A stretch of 64,000 bases of DNA from Gammaproteobacteria bacterium. GTDB taxonomy: Bacteria; Pseudomonadota; Gammaproteobacteria; Steroidobacterales; Steroidobacteraceae. Below the pieces are notes generated by a model. It was given only the letters and a program-made list of their open reading frames with translations. It was not told the DNA's origin and did no database searches. A program made the translations under genes and the position numbers. Where the stretch lies: positions 27,922 through 91,921 of the forward strand of contig PLUE01000024.1 in NCBI GenBank assembly GCA_003164785.1, written 5' to 3'. Positions 51,802-60,685 of this stretch are shown here, piece after piece (position 1 is the first letter of the stretch; each line of letters opens with the position of its first letter).

Positions 51802-54282
51802 TCAATTGACCAGCATGTCCGCGCTGCCAAATGTGGCCGCACAGAGGGCGACGGTGACAGCCTGTGCCCGCGCAGTGGTCGTGCAGGGGGTCGCCGCGCT
51901 GCATAGGTTGGCTTCCAGATTGGTCAGCTCGGTGGTCACCGTGGAAACCGCCGGCGCACTCGCTAGATTGGTGCCCAGCACGCGGGCCGCCAGCGCGCTC
52001 GACACCGAGCTGATCCCGGCCGGCGTCGAATAGAGCGCGCCGGCGATGGCGATATTCGGCAGGACGGTCGCCATCAAGGCCGGCGTGTTGACCATCACGT
52101 TGCAATACTGAATCGCCAACTGCGCGATGCCCACCTGGTTGTCCGAGGAGAACCCCTCCAGGGTCGGCTGCGCGGGCAACTGCTGTTGGACCGCGAGGTA
52201 GGTCGTGTTGATCGCCTGAAGATTCGCGGCGCTGACCGACGCGAGGTTCGCCGTGACTCCCGTGAGCGCCGCCAGGGTCGAATTGACCTGCGCGAAGGTG
52301 CGCACGCCGATGCTGGCCACCAGGGGAATGTCGCTCGGCGTGGCGGCCACCGGTGTCGCCTCCACCGTCACGTGCGTCTTGCTGCCGAGCTGATCGAAAC
52401 TCAGGAAAAACTGGTCGGTGAGGGGTCCGCTTTGTATCGCGATGACCGTACCCACGCTCGACAGCACCTCGCCGCCGAACTTGTAGTTCGCCGCCGTGAC
52501 CGTGGTGCTGAGCGGTATGTAGGCCTGACCGACGGTGGGAATCGTGCCGTTGATGCCGATGCGAATGCCCTTGACCACGACGCCGTCGGGGACGACCGTG
52601 GGATCCAGCGAGACGAACGTCGGGGCGGTGAACAGATAGCTCGCGCTGTCGTACTGGCTCACCGTGAACATCACGTACGCCTGAGATATCCCGGTGACAT
52701 CCGCCACGTTGAACAGCACGTAATAGCGCTGTCCGACGCCGGCATTGTAATTTTGCAGCACCTGCGCCGCCGTGAGCGCGCGGTTGTGGATGGCCGCGAA
52801 TTTGATGAGCCCCTGCCAGGAACGATCGCCGGACACCTCGTTGCCCAGCACCAGCGCAAAGGTGCCGTCCCAATTGGCCAGCGTCCCGCCCTTCTGCGGA
52901 TCCGCCAGGTTGACGCTCGCCCCGTTCACGTAGATCTGGCGGCCGTTGACCGGATCGTAGGTAAGCACCACGTGCTGCAGCGAGGCCTGCAGCAGGGTGG
53001 CGGCGGCCGGGGTCTGCAGCTGCGGCATGCCGTTCAGATCCGAATTCGAGCTGCGCATCAGAAAATCGTAGCTTTGGTTGGTCTGACCCAGGGTGAAGTT
53101 TCGCGTGGCGTCGCCGCCCGAATAACTGACCATATAAGAGTTGTCCGCCGCCACCAACGCCGGTGCGACCCACGCCTCGATGCTGAACTCGCCCGTGGCC
53201 TGGATCATGCTGGTGAACTTCTTGCTCGACGACGTGGATGCCTGCGCCTTGCCGCCGGCGCCCACCGTGATCCCCCACCCCCCGGCCCACGTGACGCTGC
53301 CCGAGATGGTGAGGTCCGCCGCCGGATCGACACCGCTGGTGTCATAGGCGATCAGACCCGTTCCGGTGGCGAATTCGTATTTCGCAATGGCGTTCGCGTC
53401 GTACCGGTTCGCGCCGCTCGCCACCGTACCCTGGCTCAGGGTGAGCGCCTTGCTCACCACCAACGAAGGATCGACGCTGGTGAGCGGCACCATGCCGGCG
53501 AACGCCTGAATGGCGGCAAGCATGGTGGCGGCATTGGCGGCGCAATTGCTCCAGCAATTATGGTTCTCCGTGAGCAACCGTTCGTAGAAACGCGAATTCG
53601 TCGGCGTGTTCAGGTCGATCTTGGGGATTGCCGCCTGATACGCCTGGGTGACGTCCGGCGACGCGAAGTAAGGCGACTGGGGCGTGGTGGCATTCGGCGA
53701 ATGGCACTTGGAGCAGTAAGTCGACAACAACGGATATACGGTCGCCTGAAAATCGGCCGGCGCCGCGGGAAAGTTCTTGCTCTGCCCGACGGTCTGGATG
53801 GGAGGAGCCACCAGCTGAATCTGGGTGCCGGTGCCGCCGGCGCCCGACGCGCCCGCCCAATTCGAGATCCAGGTGGTCAGGATGGTGCCGCAGGCGCCCG
53901 GGTCGGCCAGCCAGCAGTTATGCCCGCCGCTCACCTTGGTGACGATGAGCGACGTGGACGGCTGCTGCAGATTGACCACGGTATTCGCCTGCGCATAGGC
54001 AAGGTTCACGTCGTCGCTGCGGGCGAAGTTCGGCATTTGCGCCGGGCTCGTGGAGTTGTGGCATTGCCCGCAACGATTCTGCGCGCGCACGTTGGCCCAG
54101 AAGTTCACGGCAAAGGCCTGCACGTCGGCGGTTGCCGGCGCGGGCCCCGTGTAGGCCGTCGCCGAACTCGTGCTCGACACGGCTTCGTTCGCGGTGGTCG
54201 GGGTGCCCGCCCCACCGCAGGCACTCAAGGCAACGGACGCCGCGAGCAGCAGCAGCGATCCGGTGATGCGTGTAACGTTCAT
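51802..54282 (-). CDS. LamG-domain lipoprotein with two CxxCH motifs
   Basis: The 826-residue lipoprotein has a lipobox LSAC (Cys22), two haem c motifs (CGQCH 70-74 and CSKCH 189-193), a LamG/concanavalin-like domain (about 300-510; FSIEAWVAPALVAADNSYMV) and a long Ala/Thr-rich C-terminal region. It should sit at the outer membrane, combining electron transfer and carbohydrate or protein binding. It begins 2 bases after the upstream gene. A longer frame to 54849 overlaps that gene and is wrong. Confidence 0.83.
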   Translation of the reverse strand: MNVTRITGSLLLLAASVALSACGGAGTPTTANEAVSSTSSATAYTGPAPATADVQAFAVNFWANVRAQNRCGQCHNSTSPAQMPNFARSDDVNLAYAQANTVVNLQQPSTSLIVTKVSGGHNCWLADPGACGTILTTWISNWAGASGAGGTGTQIQLVAPPIQTVGQSKNFPAAPADFQATVYPLLSTYCSKCHSPNATTPQSPYFASPDVTQAYQAAIPKIDLNTPTNSRFYERLLTENHNCWSNCAANAATMLAAIQAFAGMVPLTSVDPSLVVSKALTLSQGTVASGANRYDANAIAKYEFATGTGLIAYDTSGVDPAADLTISGSVTWAGGWGITVGAGGKAQASTSSSKKFTSMIQATGEFSIEAWVAPALVAADNSYMVSYSGGDATRNFTLGQTNQSYDFLMRSSNSDLNGMPQLQTPAAATLLQASLQHVVLTYDPVNGRQIYVNGASVNLADPQKGGTLANWDGTFALVLGNEVSGDRSWQGLIKFAAIHNRALTAAQVLQNYNAGVGQRYYVLFNVADVTGISQAYVMFTVSQYDSASYLFTAPTFVSLDPTVVPDGVVVKGIRIGINGTIPTVGQAYIPLSTTVTAANYKFGGEVLSSVGTVIAIQSGPLTDQFFLSFDQLGSKTHVTVEATPVAATPSDIPLVASIGVRTFAQVNSTLAALTGVTANLASVSAANLQAINTTYLAVQQQLPAQPTLEGFSSDNQVGIAQLAIQYCNVMVNTPALMATVLPNIAIAGALYSTPAGISSVSSALAARVLGTNLASAPAVSTVTTELTNLEANLCSAATPCTTTARAQAVTVALCAATFGSADMLVN

Positions 54283-54284
54283 GC

Positions 54285-55493
54285 TCAGTTTCCCTCGCAG
54301 TACACGGCTGCTTCGGCGAATACGTGTCGCAGTGAGTAGCTGTTCGCCTGGAACGACGCAATCATCGAGGTCACCTGGGAGCGATCCGCCGCGTTGCTGG
54401 GCGAGCGGAAACACACGGTTTTGAACACCCGGGTGACCTGGCAGCTGGCGTAGGCCGCGCTCGATTCGAGCTCCTGTCCCAGCGACTTGGCGCCCGAGCC
54501 GCTGCCGGTCTGGGTGGGATCCCAACCCAGCAGCTGATTGACGCCCGTGCGCCAGCGGTTGTCCCAGTGGTCGTCCGGCGTGACGTAGCCCTGGGGGAAG
54601 TTCGTGCTGTTGATGAAGTACTTCGGCACGACGGTGCCCGGGGTGTACGCCAATTTGGCGACCTCTCCCTTGGTGGTATCGCCGAAGTTGTAATACGCAA
54701 AGGCCTGCGCCATGGGATCCATGCCGCTGTGACACCCGATGCAGTTGTTGAGGAACAGGCTGCTGTCGCCGCCCGGGCTGCGCGTGACGTCCTGCCGGAT
54801 CCGATCCGGCGGTCGCGTGGTGTCCATGATGGTCTGCAGGTCGCTGCACAGATGATTCATCATCGTGAAGCGAAACATCGCGCGATTCGTGCCGTCGATG
54901 AAGAACGCTGCGGCGCCAGCCCGCGTGGTCAGCACCCCGGCCGTTGCCGCGGCCGGAATCCCCGTCAGGGAGGACTGGGTGGCTTTCACCAGGTGCGCCT
55001 TGAGATCGACGCTGTTGTCGTCCATCGCTTGATACATGTCGTTGTTGAGCGGCGAATAGGGGGGCACATTCGAGGCGGAATCCGCCGTGTACAGCAGGTC
55101 AGCGCTCAGCAAGGTATTGAAGGGGACATCGTCGCGCACCATGCCGACGACGGTGGCCGTGTAATCGTTGAGCGGCGCGAAAACCGTCTGAGCGCGGTTC
55201 GTCCATGGCATCGCGAGGTTGCGGATGGTGTTGTTGTAGAATGCGGGATCCTGGGTCGCGATCAAGGCAGCCGTGACGCCGTCGCCCGCCGTCGTCATCG
55301 CCGTCAGCTGAGCATCGGTCGCGGGCACCCCGGCGATGCGGTCGTAGATCCGCTTCGCCTGGTCGCGCGTCGGCGGCGGCGCCGCCAGCGACGCCAGGCT
55401 GGTTCCCAACGATGCGACGATGGCGGCGCAAATAAGGCGCGCAATCCTGCGGCGCAACAACTGCCTCGTCTCTTTCGACTTCCCAATCTTCAT
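54285..55493 (-). CDS. Exported protein with one CxxCH (DUF1585/1588-like)
   Basis: The 402-residue product has a signal peptide (to about residue 39) and one haem-type motif LNNCIGCHSGMDPMAQAFAY (CIGCH 251-255). The pattern CxxCH-x-MDP, with the fields around it, is like the planctomycete-type DUF1585/DUF1588 cytochrome domains, in which the CHxxMDP acts with an electron donor. The ATG at 55493 is preferred; a GTG lies two codons upstream. It is the first gene of the operon and divergent from the HzsA-like gene. Confidence 0.8.
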   Translation of the reverse strand: MKIGKSKETRQLLRRRIARLICAAIVASLGTSLASLAAPPPTRDQAKRIYDRIAGVPATDAQLTAMTTAGDGVTAALIATQDPAFYNNTIRNLAMPWTNRAQTVFAPLNDYTATVVGMVRDDVPFNTLLSADLLYTADSASNVPPYSPLNNDMYQAMDDNSVDLKAHLVKATQSSLTGIPAAATAGVLTTRAGAAAFFIDGTNRAMFRFTMMNHLCSDLQTIMDTTRPPDRIRQDVTRSPGGDSSLFLNNCIGCHSGMDPMAQAFAYYNFGDTTKGEVAKLAYTPGTVVPKYFINSTNFPQGYVTPDDHWDNRWRTGVNQLLGWDPTQTGSGSGAKSLGQELESSAAYASCQVTRVFKTVCFRSPSNAADRSQVTSMIASFQANSYSLRHVFAEAAVYCEGN

Positions 55494-55811
55494 GTGCACT
55501 TCCGGCGTGAAATTACGGTATCGACGTGTGGCGAATATACGCAGGCGAACCTGCGGCTAAGGACTGTCTCATTCGGCCGACGTCGGCCATCCGCGACATC
55601 ACGGGCCGGCGCTTGCCGGGCTATAGTTACGGTCGCCGTCGGGGCTGATGTTCCGTGGTGCAGAGAAGCGGAAGTGCCGCACTTCTTCTGTGAGTCCGTT
55701 AACAGAACTCGCGTACACGGCGAACGAAGATGCAGATATGAGACCCATTAAGTTCAATTGCGTCGTAAGATCCATGGCACTTGCATTGCAGCACGCACAG
55801 GATCCGATTTG
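55494..55811. other. Divergent control region, no gene seen
   Basis: This 318-base gap separates two divergent operons of exported redox proteins. I find no credible coding frame. It holds a 14-base perfect palindrome at 55575-55588 and AAGTGC-type inverted bits near 55672-55689. Both promoters should lie here, but no clear -35/-10 pair is visible. Confidence 0.5.
55575..55588. promoter_or_regulatory. 14-base palindrome, possible operator
   Basis: GGCCGACGTCGGCC is fully self-complementary and lies about 82 bases upstream of the minus operon and 224 bases upstream of the plus operon. It could bind a dimeric regulator shared by the two operons. A GC-rich palindrome of this size can also arise by chance. 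Confidence 0.35.
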
Positions 55812-58529
55812 ATGAAGTTCTTTTCCCAGCGCGACCCAAGTCACAGTTTGCCCGCCGCGATTCTCTGTCTGCTGCCGATGCTGACCTTCATGGGCTGCAA
55901 TGGCGGCATCAGCGGTCACGCGCCCGGACTCGCCGGGACGCAATCGCCGGACCCCGGCTCCTTCACGTATCCCCTTGCCTATATCAAAAGACCCTTTCCC
56001 AAGAATGACATCAATGCCGCCGATCTCATCACCTCGACCACCGGCGGCGACGTGTACGTGCGCGCGCAGGCGAGCGCCGGCGGCGCTGAAATCAACATCA
56101 CCAAGTCGATAACCCAGGGCATGGGCGACGTGCGCGACCTCGACGTCTCGGCCGACGGCAAGCTGCTGATCTTCTCCCTGCGTCTTCCCCTGAATCCGGC
56201 GAAAGGTAATACAGATCCGACGCAGCCCACGTGGAAAATCTATCAATACGACGCGACCGCCCAGACCGTGACCCAGCTGACCAACGATGCCACGACGGCA
56301 GGTCACGACGTCGGGGCGCACTACCTGCCCGACGGGCGCATCGTGTTCTCATCGACCCGGCAGACGGCGACGCAATCGTTGCTCATCGATGAAGGCGACG
56401 AGCAATTTCCCGTGCAATCCGCGAACGCGCCCCAGCAGCCCATCTTTCTTCTGCACGTCATGAACGCCGATGGCAGCAACATCCATCAGATCAGCTTCAA
56501 CACCAATCACGACTTTGCGCCATCGGTGCTGGCCAGCGGCCAGATCGTGTTCTCGCGATACGACTCCGCCAATGGTGGGCAGATCAGCCTGTACCACACC
56601 AATCCCGACGGCACCGGACTTGAGCTCTACTACGGCGCGAACAGCCACGCCACGGGCGCCAGCGCGAACGGCACGAACTCCAACGTGATCCAGTTCCTGA
56701 ACGCGCGCCAGCGGTCGGACGGCAAGTTGGTGGCGATCGCGCGCCCGTTCCTCGGCACCCAATTGGGCGGCGACATCCTGCAGATCGACGCCGAGAATTA
56801 CGTCGAATGCAATCAAACGGCGACTCCCGGCACCGCCAACGGCACCTGCGCCGTGGCCCGTCCCGGACAGATCAGCGCCACCTCGCTCGGGGTCACGACC
56901 GATAGCGGCCTGCCCTCCCTGCAGGGGCGCTTTGCGTCCGTTTACCCGCTGTATGACGGCACCAACCGGATGCTCGTCAGCTGGTCGCCCTGCTTCGTGC
57001 TGGACACCACCGTCACCCCGAATACGACCAATGTCTGCACGGCCGGCAACACCAGCGGCGCCAATGTGCAACTCGCCCCGCCGGCGTACACGCTGTGGAT
57101 ATACGATATCTCCGGCGGCACGCTGAGCCCGGTGCTGGCGTCCGAACCGGGCCTCACCATCGTCGATCCCGTGGTCCTGCAGGCGCGGACGCCGACGCCC
57201 GGATTCGTGCCGGACGTCGTGCCGACCGGCGCCGCCGGGATTCTGGCGAACAACCCCAATGCCGCGCTCGGCGTGTTGGAGATTCGCAGCGTCTATGACT
57301 TCGACGGCGTGGATGGCGTCGCGACGCTGACCACCCCGGCGGTACCGAACATCGCCACCCTGGCCGACCCCAGCCAGACCATAGCCGCACGACGCCCGGC
57401 GCGCTTCATTCGCATCGAGAAAGCGGTGGAAATCCCGCCACCCACCGTGCGCGCCATCAACGGCTCGGCCTTCGGCCCCGCCGGCATGGGCATGCGCGAG
57501 ATTCTTGCGTATGCGCCGATCGAGCCGGATGGGTCCGTCAAGATCCAGATACCGGCCAACGTACCGTTCACGATCGAGATCCTCGACGCGAATGCCCGGC
57601 GGATCTTCGCCCCGCATACCAGCTGGATGCAGCTGATGCCCGGCGAGACGAAAACCTGCAACGGCTGTCACACGGCCGGCAGCCCCACGGAACCGTCCCA
57701 TGGCCGTTTAGGCCTCACCACCATCGCCTATCCGGGGGCCGCCGCCGCGGGCGCCCTGTTTCCCGACACCGGTGCCTATCCGGCAGTGGCCGCGGGCGAC
57801 ACCATGGCGGAAGCTCGGGTGGACACCACCTGCCAGAGCGGCGCTGTGGCCGCCGGCGGCGGCGCGGCCGTCTGCTCGGAGGTCCCGACCATCGACGTGC
57901 TCTACACGGATGTGTGGACCGATCCCACCGTCCGCGCCGTAGATCCGTCCATTTCGTACACCTATGCCGCCCTGACGACGCCCCAGCCGACCAACGCGCA
58001 TTGTGTACCGTGGGATCCACTATGCCGGGTCGCGATCGAATATCCGCTGCAAATCCAGCCGGTCTGGGATTTCGTCCGGCAGCCCCCTGTCGCCCCCGCC
58101 GCCATCGCCGGCCTGTCGTGCACGTCCTGCCACAATCCGGCCGCCGTCGCGGGCGCCGCCCAGGTGCCGGCGGGCCAGCTCGATCTCACGAGTTCGCCGT
58201 CGACGGCCGACGCCACCGTGACCACGTCATATGAGCAACTGCTGTTTGCACATGACGAGCAGGCGCTTAATATGGGCGTCTTGGGGAACTTGATGGATCC
58301 CGGGTTGGTGCCGGTGGCTGGACCGGTCACCGCAGGCAGGGCGAACGGGTCGAACGCCAGATTCTTCAGCCTGTTCAATGGAACATTTCAGGATCCGAGC
58401 GTGGGCACGGCAGGCTACATTGACCATACGGGCTTCTTAACGCTGGCGGAGTTGCGATTGATCTCAGAATGGGTCGATATCGGCGCGCAGTATTACAACA
58501 ATCCTTTCGTCGCGCCGGCTGCGAACTGA
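55812..58529 (+). CDS. HzsA-like protein with PD40 repeats and two CxxCH motifs
   Basis: The 905-residue exported protein has a signal or lipoprotein-like start (Cys29), beta-propeller/PD40-like repeats (DLDVSADGKLLIFSLRLP, AHYLPDGRIVFSSTRQT, SVLASGQIVFSRYDSANGGQ) and a C-terminal part with haem-type CNGCH (616-620) and CTSCH (770-774). This build matches the hydrazine-synthase alpha-like family, but hydrazine chemistry is not implied: no anammox partners are present. The ATG at 55812 is chosen; a TTG at 55758 is weaker. First gene of the plus operon. Confidence 0.8.
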   Translation: MKFFSQRDPSHSLPAAILCLLPMLTFMGCNGGISGHAPGLAGTQSPDPGSFTYPLAYIKRPFPKNDINAADLITSTTGGDVYVRAQASAGGAEINITKSITQGMGDVRDLDVSADGKLLIFSLRLPLNPAKGNTDPTQPTWKIYQYDATAQTVTQLTNDATTAGHDVGAHYLPDGRIVFSSTRQTATQSLLIDEGDEQFPVQSANAPQQPIFLLHVMNADGSNIHQISFNTNHDFAPSVLASGQIVFSRYDSANGGQISLYHTNPDGTGLELYYGANSHATGASANGTNSNVIQFLNARQRSDGKLVAIARPFLGTQLGGDILQIDAENYVECNQTATPGTANGTCAVARPGQISATSLGVTTDSGLPSLQGRFASVYPLYDGTNRMLVSWSPCFVLDTTVTPNTTNVCTAGNTSGANVQLAPPAYTLWIYDISGGTLSPVLASEPGLTIVDPVVLQARTPTPGFVPDVVPTGAAGILANNPNAALGVLEIRSVYDFDGVDGVATLTTPAVPNIATLADPSQTIAARRPARFIRIEKAVEIPPPTVRAINGSAFGPAGMGMREILAYAPIEPDGSVKIQIPANVPFTIEILDANARRIFAPHTSWMQLMPGETKTCNGCHTAGSPTEPSHGRLGLTTIAYPGAAAAGALFPDTGAYPAVAAGDTMAEARVDTTCQSGAVAAGGGAAVCSEVPTIDVLYTDVWTDPTVRAVDPSISYTYAALTTPQPTNAHCVPWDPLCRVAIEYPLQIQPVWDFVRQPPVAPAAIAGLSCTSCHNPAAVAGAAQVPAGQLDLTSSPSTADATVTTSYEQLLFAHDEQALNMGVLGNLMDPGLVPVAGPVTAGRANGSNARFFSLFNGTFQDPSVGTAGYIDHTGFLTLAELRLISEWVDIGAQYYNNPFVAPAAN

Positions 58530-58533
58530 CCTG

Positions 58534-59268
58534 ATGCGACCCCTGCTCACGCTACTGCTGTTGCTGCAGGCGTTCAATGTCACTCTGGTCCAGGCCAAGG
58601 AGCGCTACGTCGACGTGGTGATCACCGATCCCTACATCGAAATGCACAGCGGTCCGGGGCGCGGCTATCCCGTCATTTATGTGGTCGGGCGCGACGATAC
58701 CGTCACGATCCTGTTCAGCCGCACCGATTGGTACAAGGTGCGCGCGCCGCGCGGCCAGGAGGGCTGGGTGCGCCGCGCGGATCTGGCCCGCACCGTCCTG
58801 GCGTCGGGAGAGCCGGCCCCCATCGCTCCCTACCCGGATTTTTCGACCCACCGTTGGGAGATCGGGGCGGGTTATGGCGTCTTCAATCATGAGAACCTGG
58901 TGACCGCGTATGGCGATTTCGGTCTGACCGACAGCCTGGACGTCGAATTCGTGGTGCAGCAAGCCTTGGGCACCATCGACAACCGCTACATCACGACGAT
59001 CGGACTGCGGCATACCTTCCTGCCCGAATGGAAATGGATTTCACCCACCGCCGGCATCGGCACCGGATATCAGTACATCGACAACAAATCGCCCCCGCAG
59101 CCGCTGGAACGCCACAACCAAATGGCCTATGTCTCGCTGGGGTTACGCGGATTCATCACGCGACGATTCATGTGGCGTGCCGATTGGCGCAAATACGACG
59201 TCTTCACCAATCAGAATCAGACAGAGGAACCGGAAGAATGGAAACTCGGCTTAGCAGTGTTCTTCTAG
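58534..59268 (+). CDS. SH3-domain outer-membrane beta-barrel protein
   Basis: The 244-residue protein has a signal peptide (to about 21), a bacterial SH3 domain (25-88; IEMHSGPGRGYPVIYVVGRD) and a C-terminal beta-barrel of about 130 residues that ends in Phe-Phe, the usual outer-membrane barrel end. The SH3 part could grip peptidoglycan from the outer membrane. It starts 4 bases after the HzsA-like gene and overlaps the next barrel gene by 31 bases. I recall related pairs in Myxococcales and some gammaproteobacteria. Confidence 0.8.
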   Translation: MRPLLTLLLLLQAFNVTLVQAKERYVDVVITDPYIEMHSGPGRGYPVIYVVGRDDTVTILFSRTDWYKVRAPRGQEGWVRRADLARTVLASGEPAPIAPYPDFSTHRWEIGAGYGVFNHENLVTAYGDFGLTDSLDVEFVVQQALGTIDNRYITTIGLRHTFLPEWKWISPTAGIGTGYQYIDNKSPPQPLERHNQMAYVSLGLRGFITRRFMWRADWRKYDVFTNQNQTEEPEEWKLGLAVFF

Positions 59269-59909
59269 CAGCGGCGCTGCTGTCCGGCTGCGGCTGGTTT
59301 CATCGCGGGGAAAAGCCATCGAACCAGCTCGTGGTCGACGAGCCCGAAGGCGAGCCGTCCATCGTGGAGCCCCAGGTCAATCGGCGCGAGGTAAAGGTGC
59401 CGAAGATCAAGGCGAAGGATTTCGAGGTCGGCGCCTATTTTGGCGCGCTCAGCATCCAGGATTTCGGCACGAACCCCATCTATGGGATACGGGCGGCCTA
59501 CCATGTGTCCGAGGACATTTTTTTCGAAGGATACGTTGCCAGGTCGAAGGCCGGCACCACCAGTCTGGAGGACGTGTTCCCGGACGTGACGGTGACGGAC
59601 AACGCTGGGAGACACTTCACGTATTACGACATCGACTTGGGCTACAACGTGCTGCCGGGCGAGATATTCATCGGCCGCGGGCGTGCCTTCAATTCGCAGC
59701 TGTACGTAACGGTGGGCATGGGCGACGTGAAATTCGCCGACAAGGACCAATTCGCGGTGAATTTCGGGGTCGGAGAACGCCTCGTCATCACCGATTGGCT
59801 GGCGCTGCACATCGACGTCCGCGATCACATATTTGAAACCGATCTCACCGGCCGGACCAAGAACGTCGACAACATCGAGGCCACCCTCGGTCTGACCACG
59901 TTTTTCTGA
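59238..59909 (+). CDS. Outer-membrane beta-barrel lipoprotein
   Basis: The 223-residue protein has a lipobox LSGC (Cys18), a charged linker, and a beta-barrel (FEVGAYFGALSIQDFGTNPI ... IEATLGLTTFF). The final Phe and alternating strands mark an outer-membrane barrel, similar to the OMP_myx_plus type as I remember it. The ATG at 59238 lies within the upstream SH3/barrel gene, and the two barrels look like relatives. It could be the outer-membrane partner of the ExbB/TPR machine at 39.7-49.9 kb. Confidence 0.8.
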   Translation: METRLSSVLLAAALLSGCGWFHRGEKPSNQLVVDEPEGEPSIVEPQVNRREVKVPKIKAKDFEVGAYFGALSIQDFGTNPIYGIRAAYHVSEDIFFEGYVARSKAGTTSLEDVFPDVTVTDNAGRHFTYYDIDLGYNVLPGEIFIGRGRAFNSQLYVTVGMGDVKFADKDQFAVNFGVGERLVITDWLALHIDVRDHIFETDLTGRTKNVDNIEATLGLTTFF

Positions 59910-59937
59910 CGACTGCTGATTTCACCAGGAGAAATTC

Positions 59938-60441
59938 GTGAAACGCTCAACCGCAAAATTCTTCAAACGCTGCGCTCTGGCGGCCCTCGTGCTCACCGGC
60001 ACGGCTTTCGCCGCCGATGCCGGCGGACCGGCGCCGGCATTTGCGCTCACCGCGTTGACCGGTGAGCCGGCCACCCTGAGCCAGTACAAGGGCCAGGTGG
60101 TCATGGTCAATTTCTGGGCCACCTGGTGCGGGCCCTGCCAGCAGGAAATGCCCCTGCTGGATCAGATGTACAAGAAGTACAAGCCCGCGGGATTCACGCT
60201 GATCGGCGTCAACGTGGACAAGACGGCAGCACCGGTGAAGGATCTGATGACGCGCAAGCCCGTGAGCTTCCCCGTTTTGCTCGATCCGGCGAATCAGGTC
60301 AGCAAGGCATATCATGTGGACGAAATGCCGAGTTCCGTCATCATCGACCGCAAAGGCGAGATTCGCTACATCCATCGCGGCTATCGCCCCGGCGATGAGA
60401 ACGAATACCAGGATCGTATTCGTCAATTGATAAAGGAATGA
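59938..60441 (+). CDS. TlpA family thiol:disulfide protein
   Basis: The 167-residue protein has a signal peptide (to about residue 26) and an intact thioredoxin site WCGPC (63-67; Cys64, Cys67) with the downstream cis-proline EMPSS. It should reduce disulfides or haem-site cysteines in the periplasm. CxxCH proteins need reduced cysteines, so the three CxxCH genes nearby fit. It is the active counterpart of the WVSDS protein at 49432. AGGAG precedes the GTG start, and the stop overlaps the DUF4266 gene as ATGA. Confidence 0.92.
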   Translation: MKRSTAKFFKRCALAALVLTGTAFAADAGGPAPAFALTALTGEPATLSQYKGQVVMVNFWATWCGPCQQEMPLLDQMYKKYKPAGFTLIGVNVDKTAAPVKDLMTRKPVSFPVLLDPANQVSKAYHVDEMPSSVIIDRKGEIRYIHRGYRPGDENEYQDRIRQLIKE

Positions 60442-60668
60442 TCGTGTCCGGCGTCCTGCGAATATCCTTGGTGGGGCTGATATTGCTGCAGGGCGCCTGC
60501 AGCATTCAACCGTGGGTCAAGCCGTACGAACGCGACCGACTGGCCGATCCGATCATGTCATGGGATCGTGATGCCATTTCCGGGGCGTACATCGACCATA
60601 TCTATGATTCGCGCGAAGCATCGCGCGGCGCCACCGGCACCGCGGGCGGCGGCTGCGGCTGCAATTGA
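60438..60668 (+). CDS. DUF4266 lipoprotein
   Basis: The 76-residue product has a lipoprotein-like signal (Cys21 after LLQGA), the DUF4266 core WVKPYERDRLADPIMSWDRD and the ending GGGCGCN. The family is a short lipoprotein usually found beside DUF3570, and this is the case here. The ending Cys-Gly-Cys may bind a metal or be modified. It overlaps the TlpA stop as ATGA. Function unknown. Confidence 0.88.
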   Translation: MIVSGVLRISLVGLILLQGACSIQPWVKPYERDRLADPIMSWDRDAISGAYIDHIYDSREASRGATGTAGGGCGCN

Positions 60669-60685
60669 CGCCGTCCGTCACATCG

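Noticed and set aside
52186..54339. 717-codon open frame on the plus strand
   Set aside because: Arg-rich product opposite the LamG lipoprotein gene, without homologous motifs.
55812..58529. Hydrazine synthesis by the HzsA-like protein
   Set aside because: Only the family resemblance is visible; no beta or gamma subunit or other anammox gene is present.
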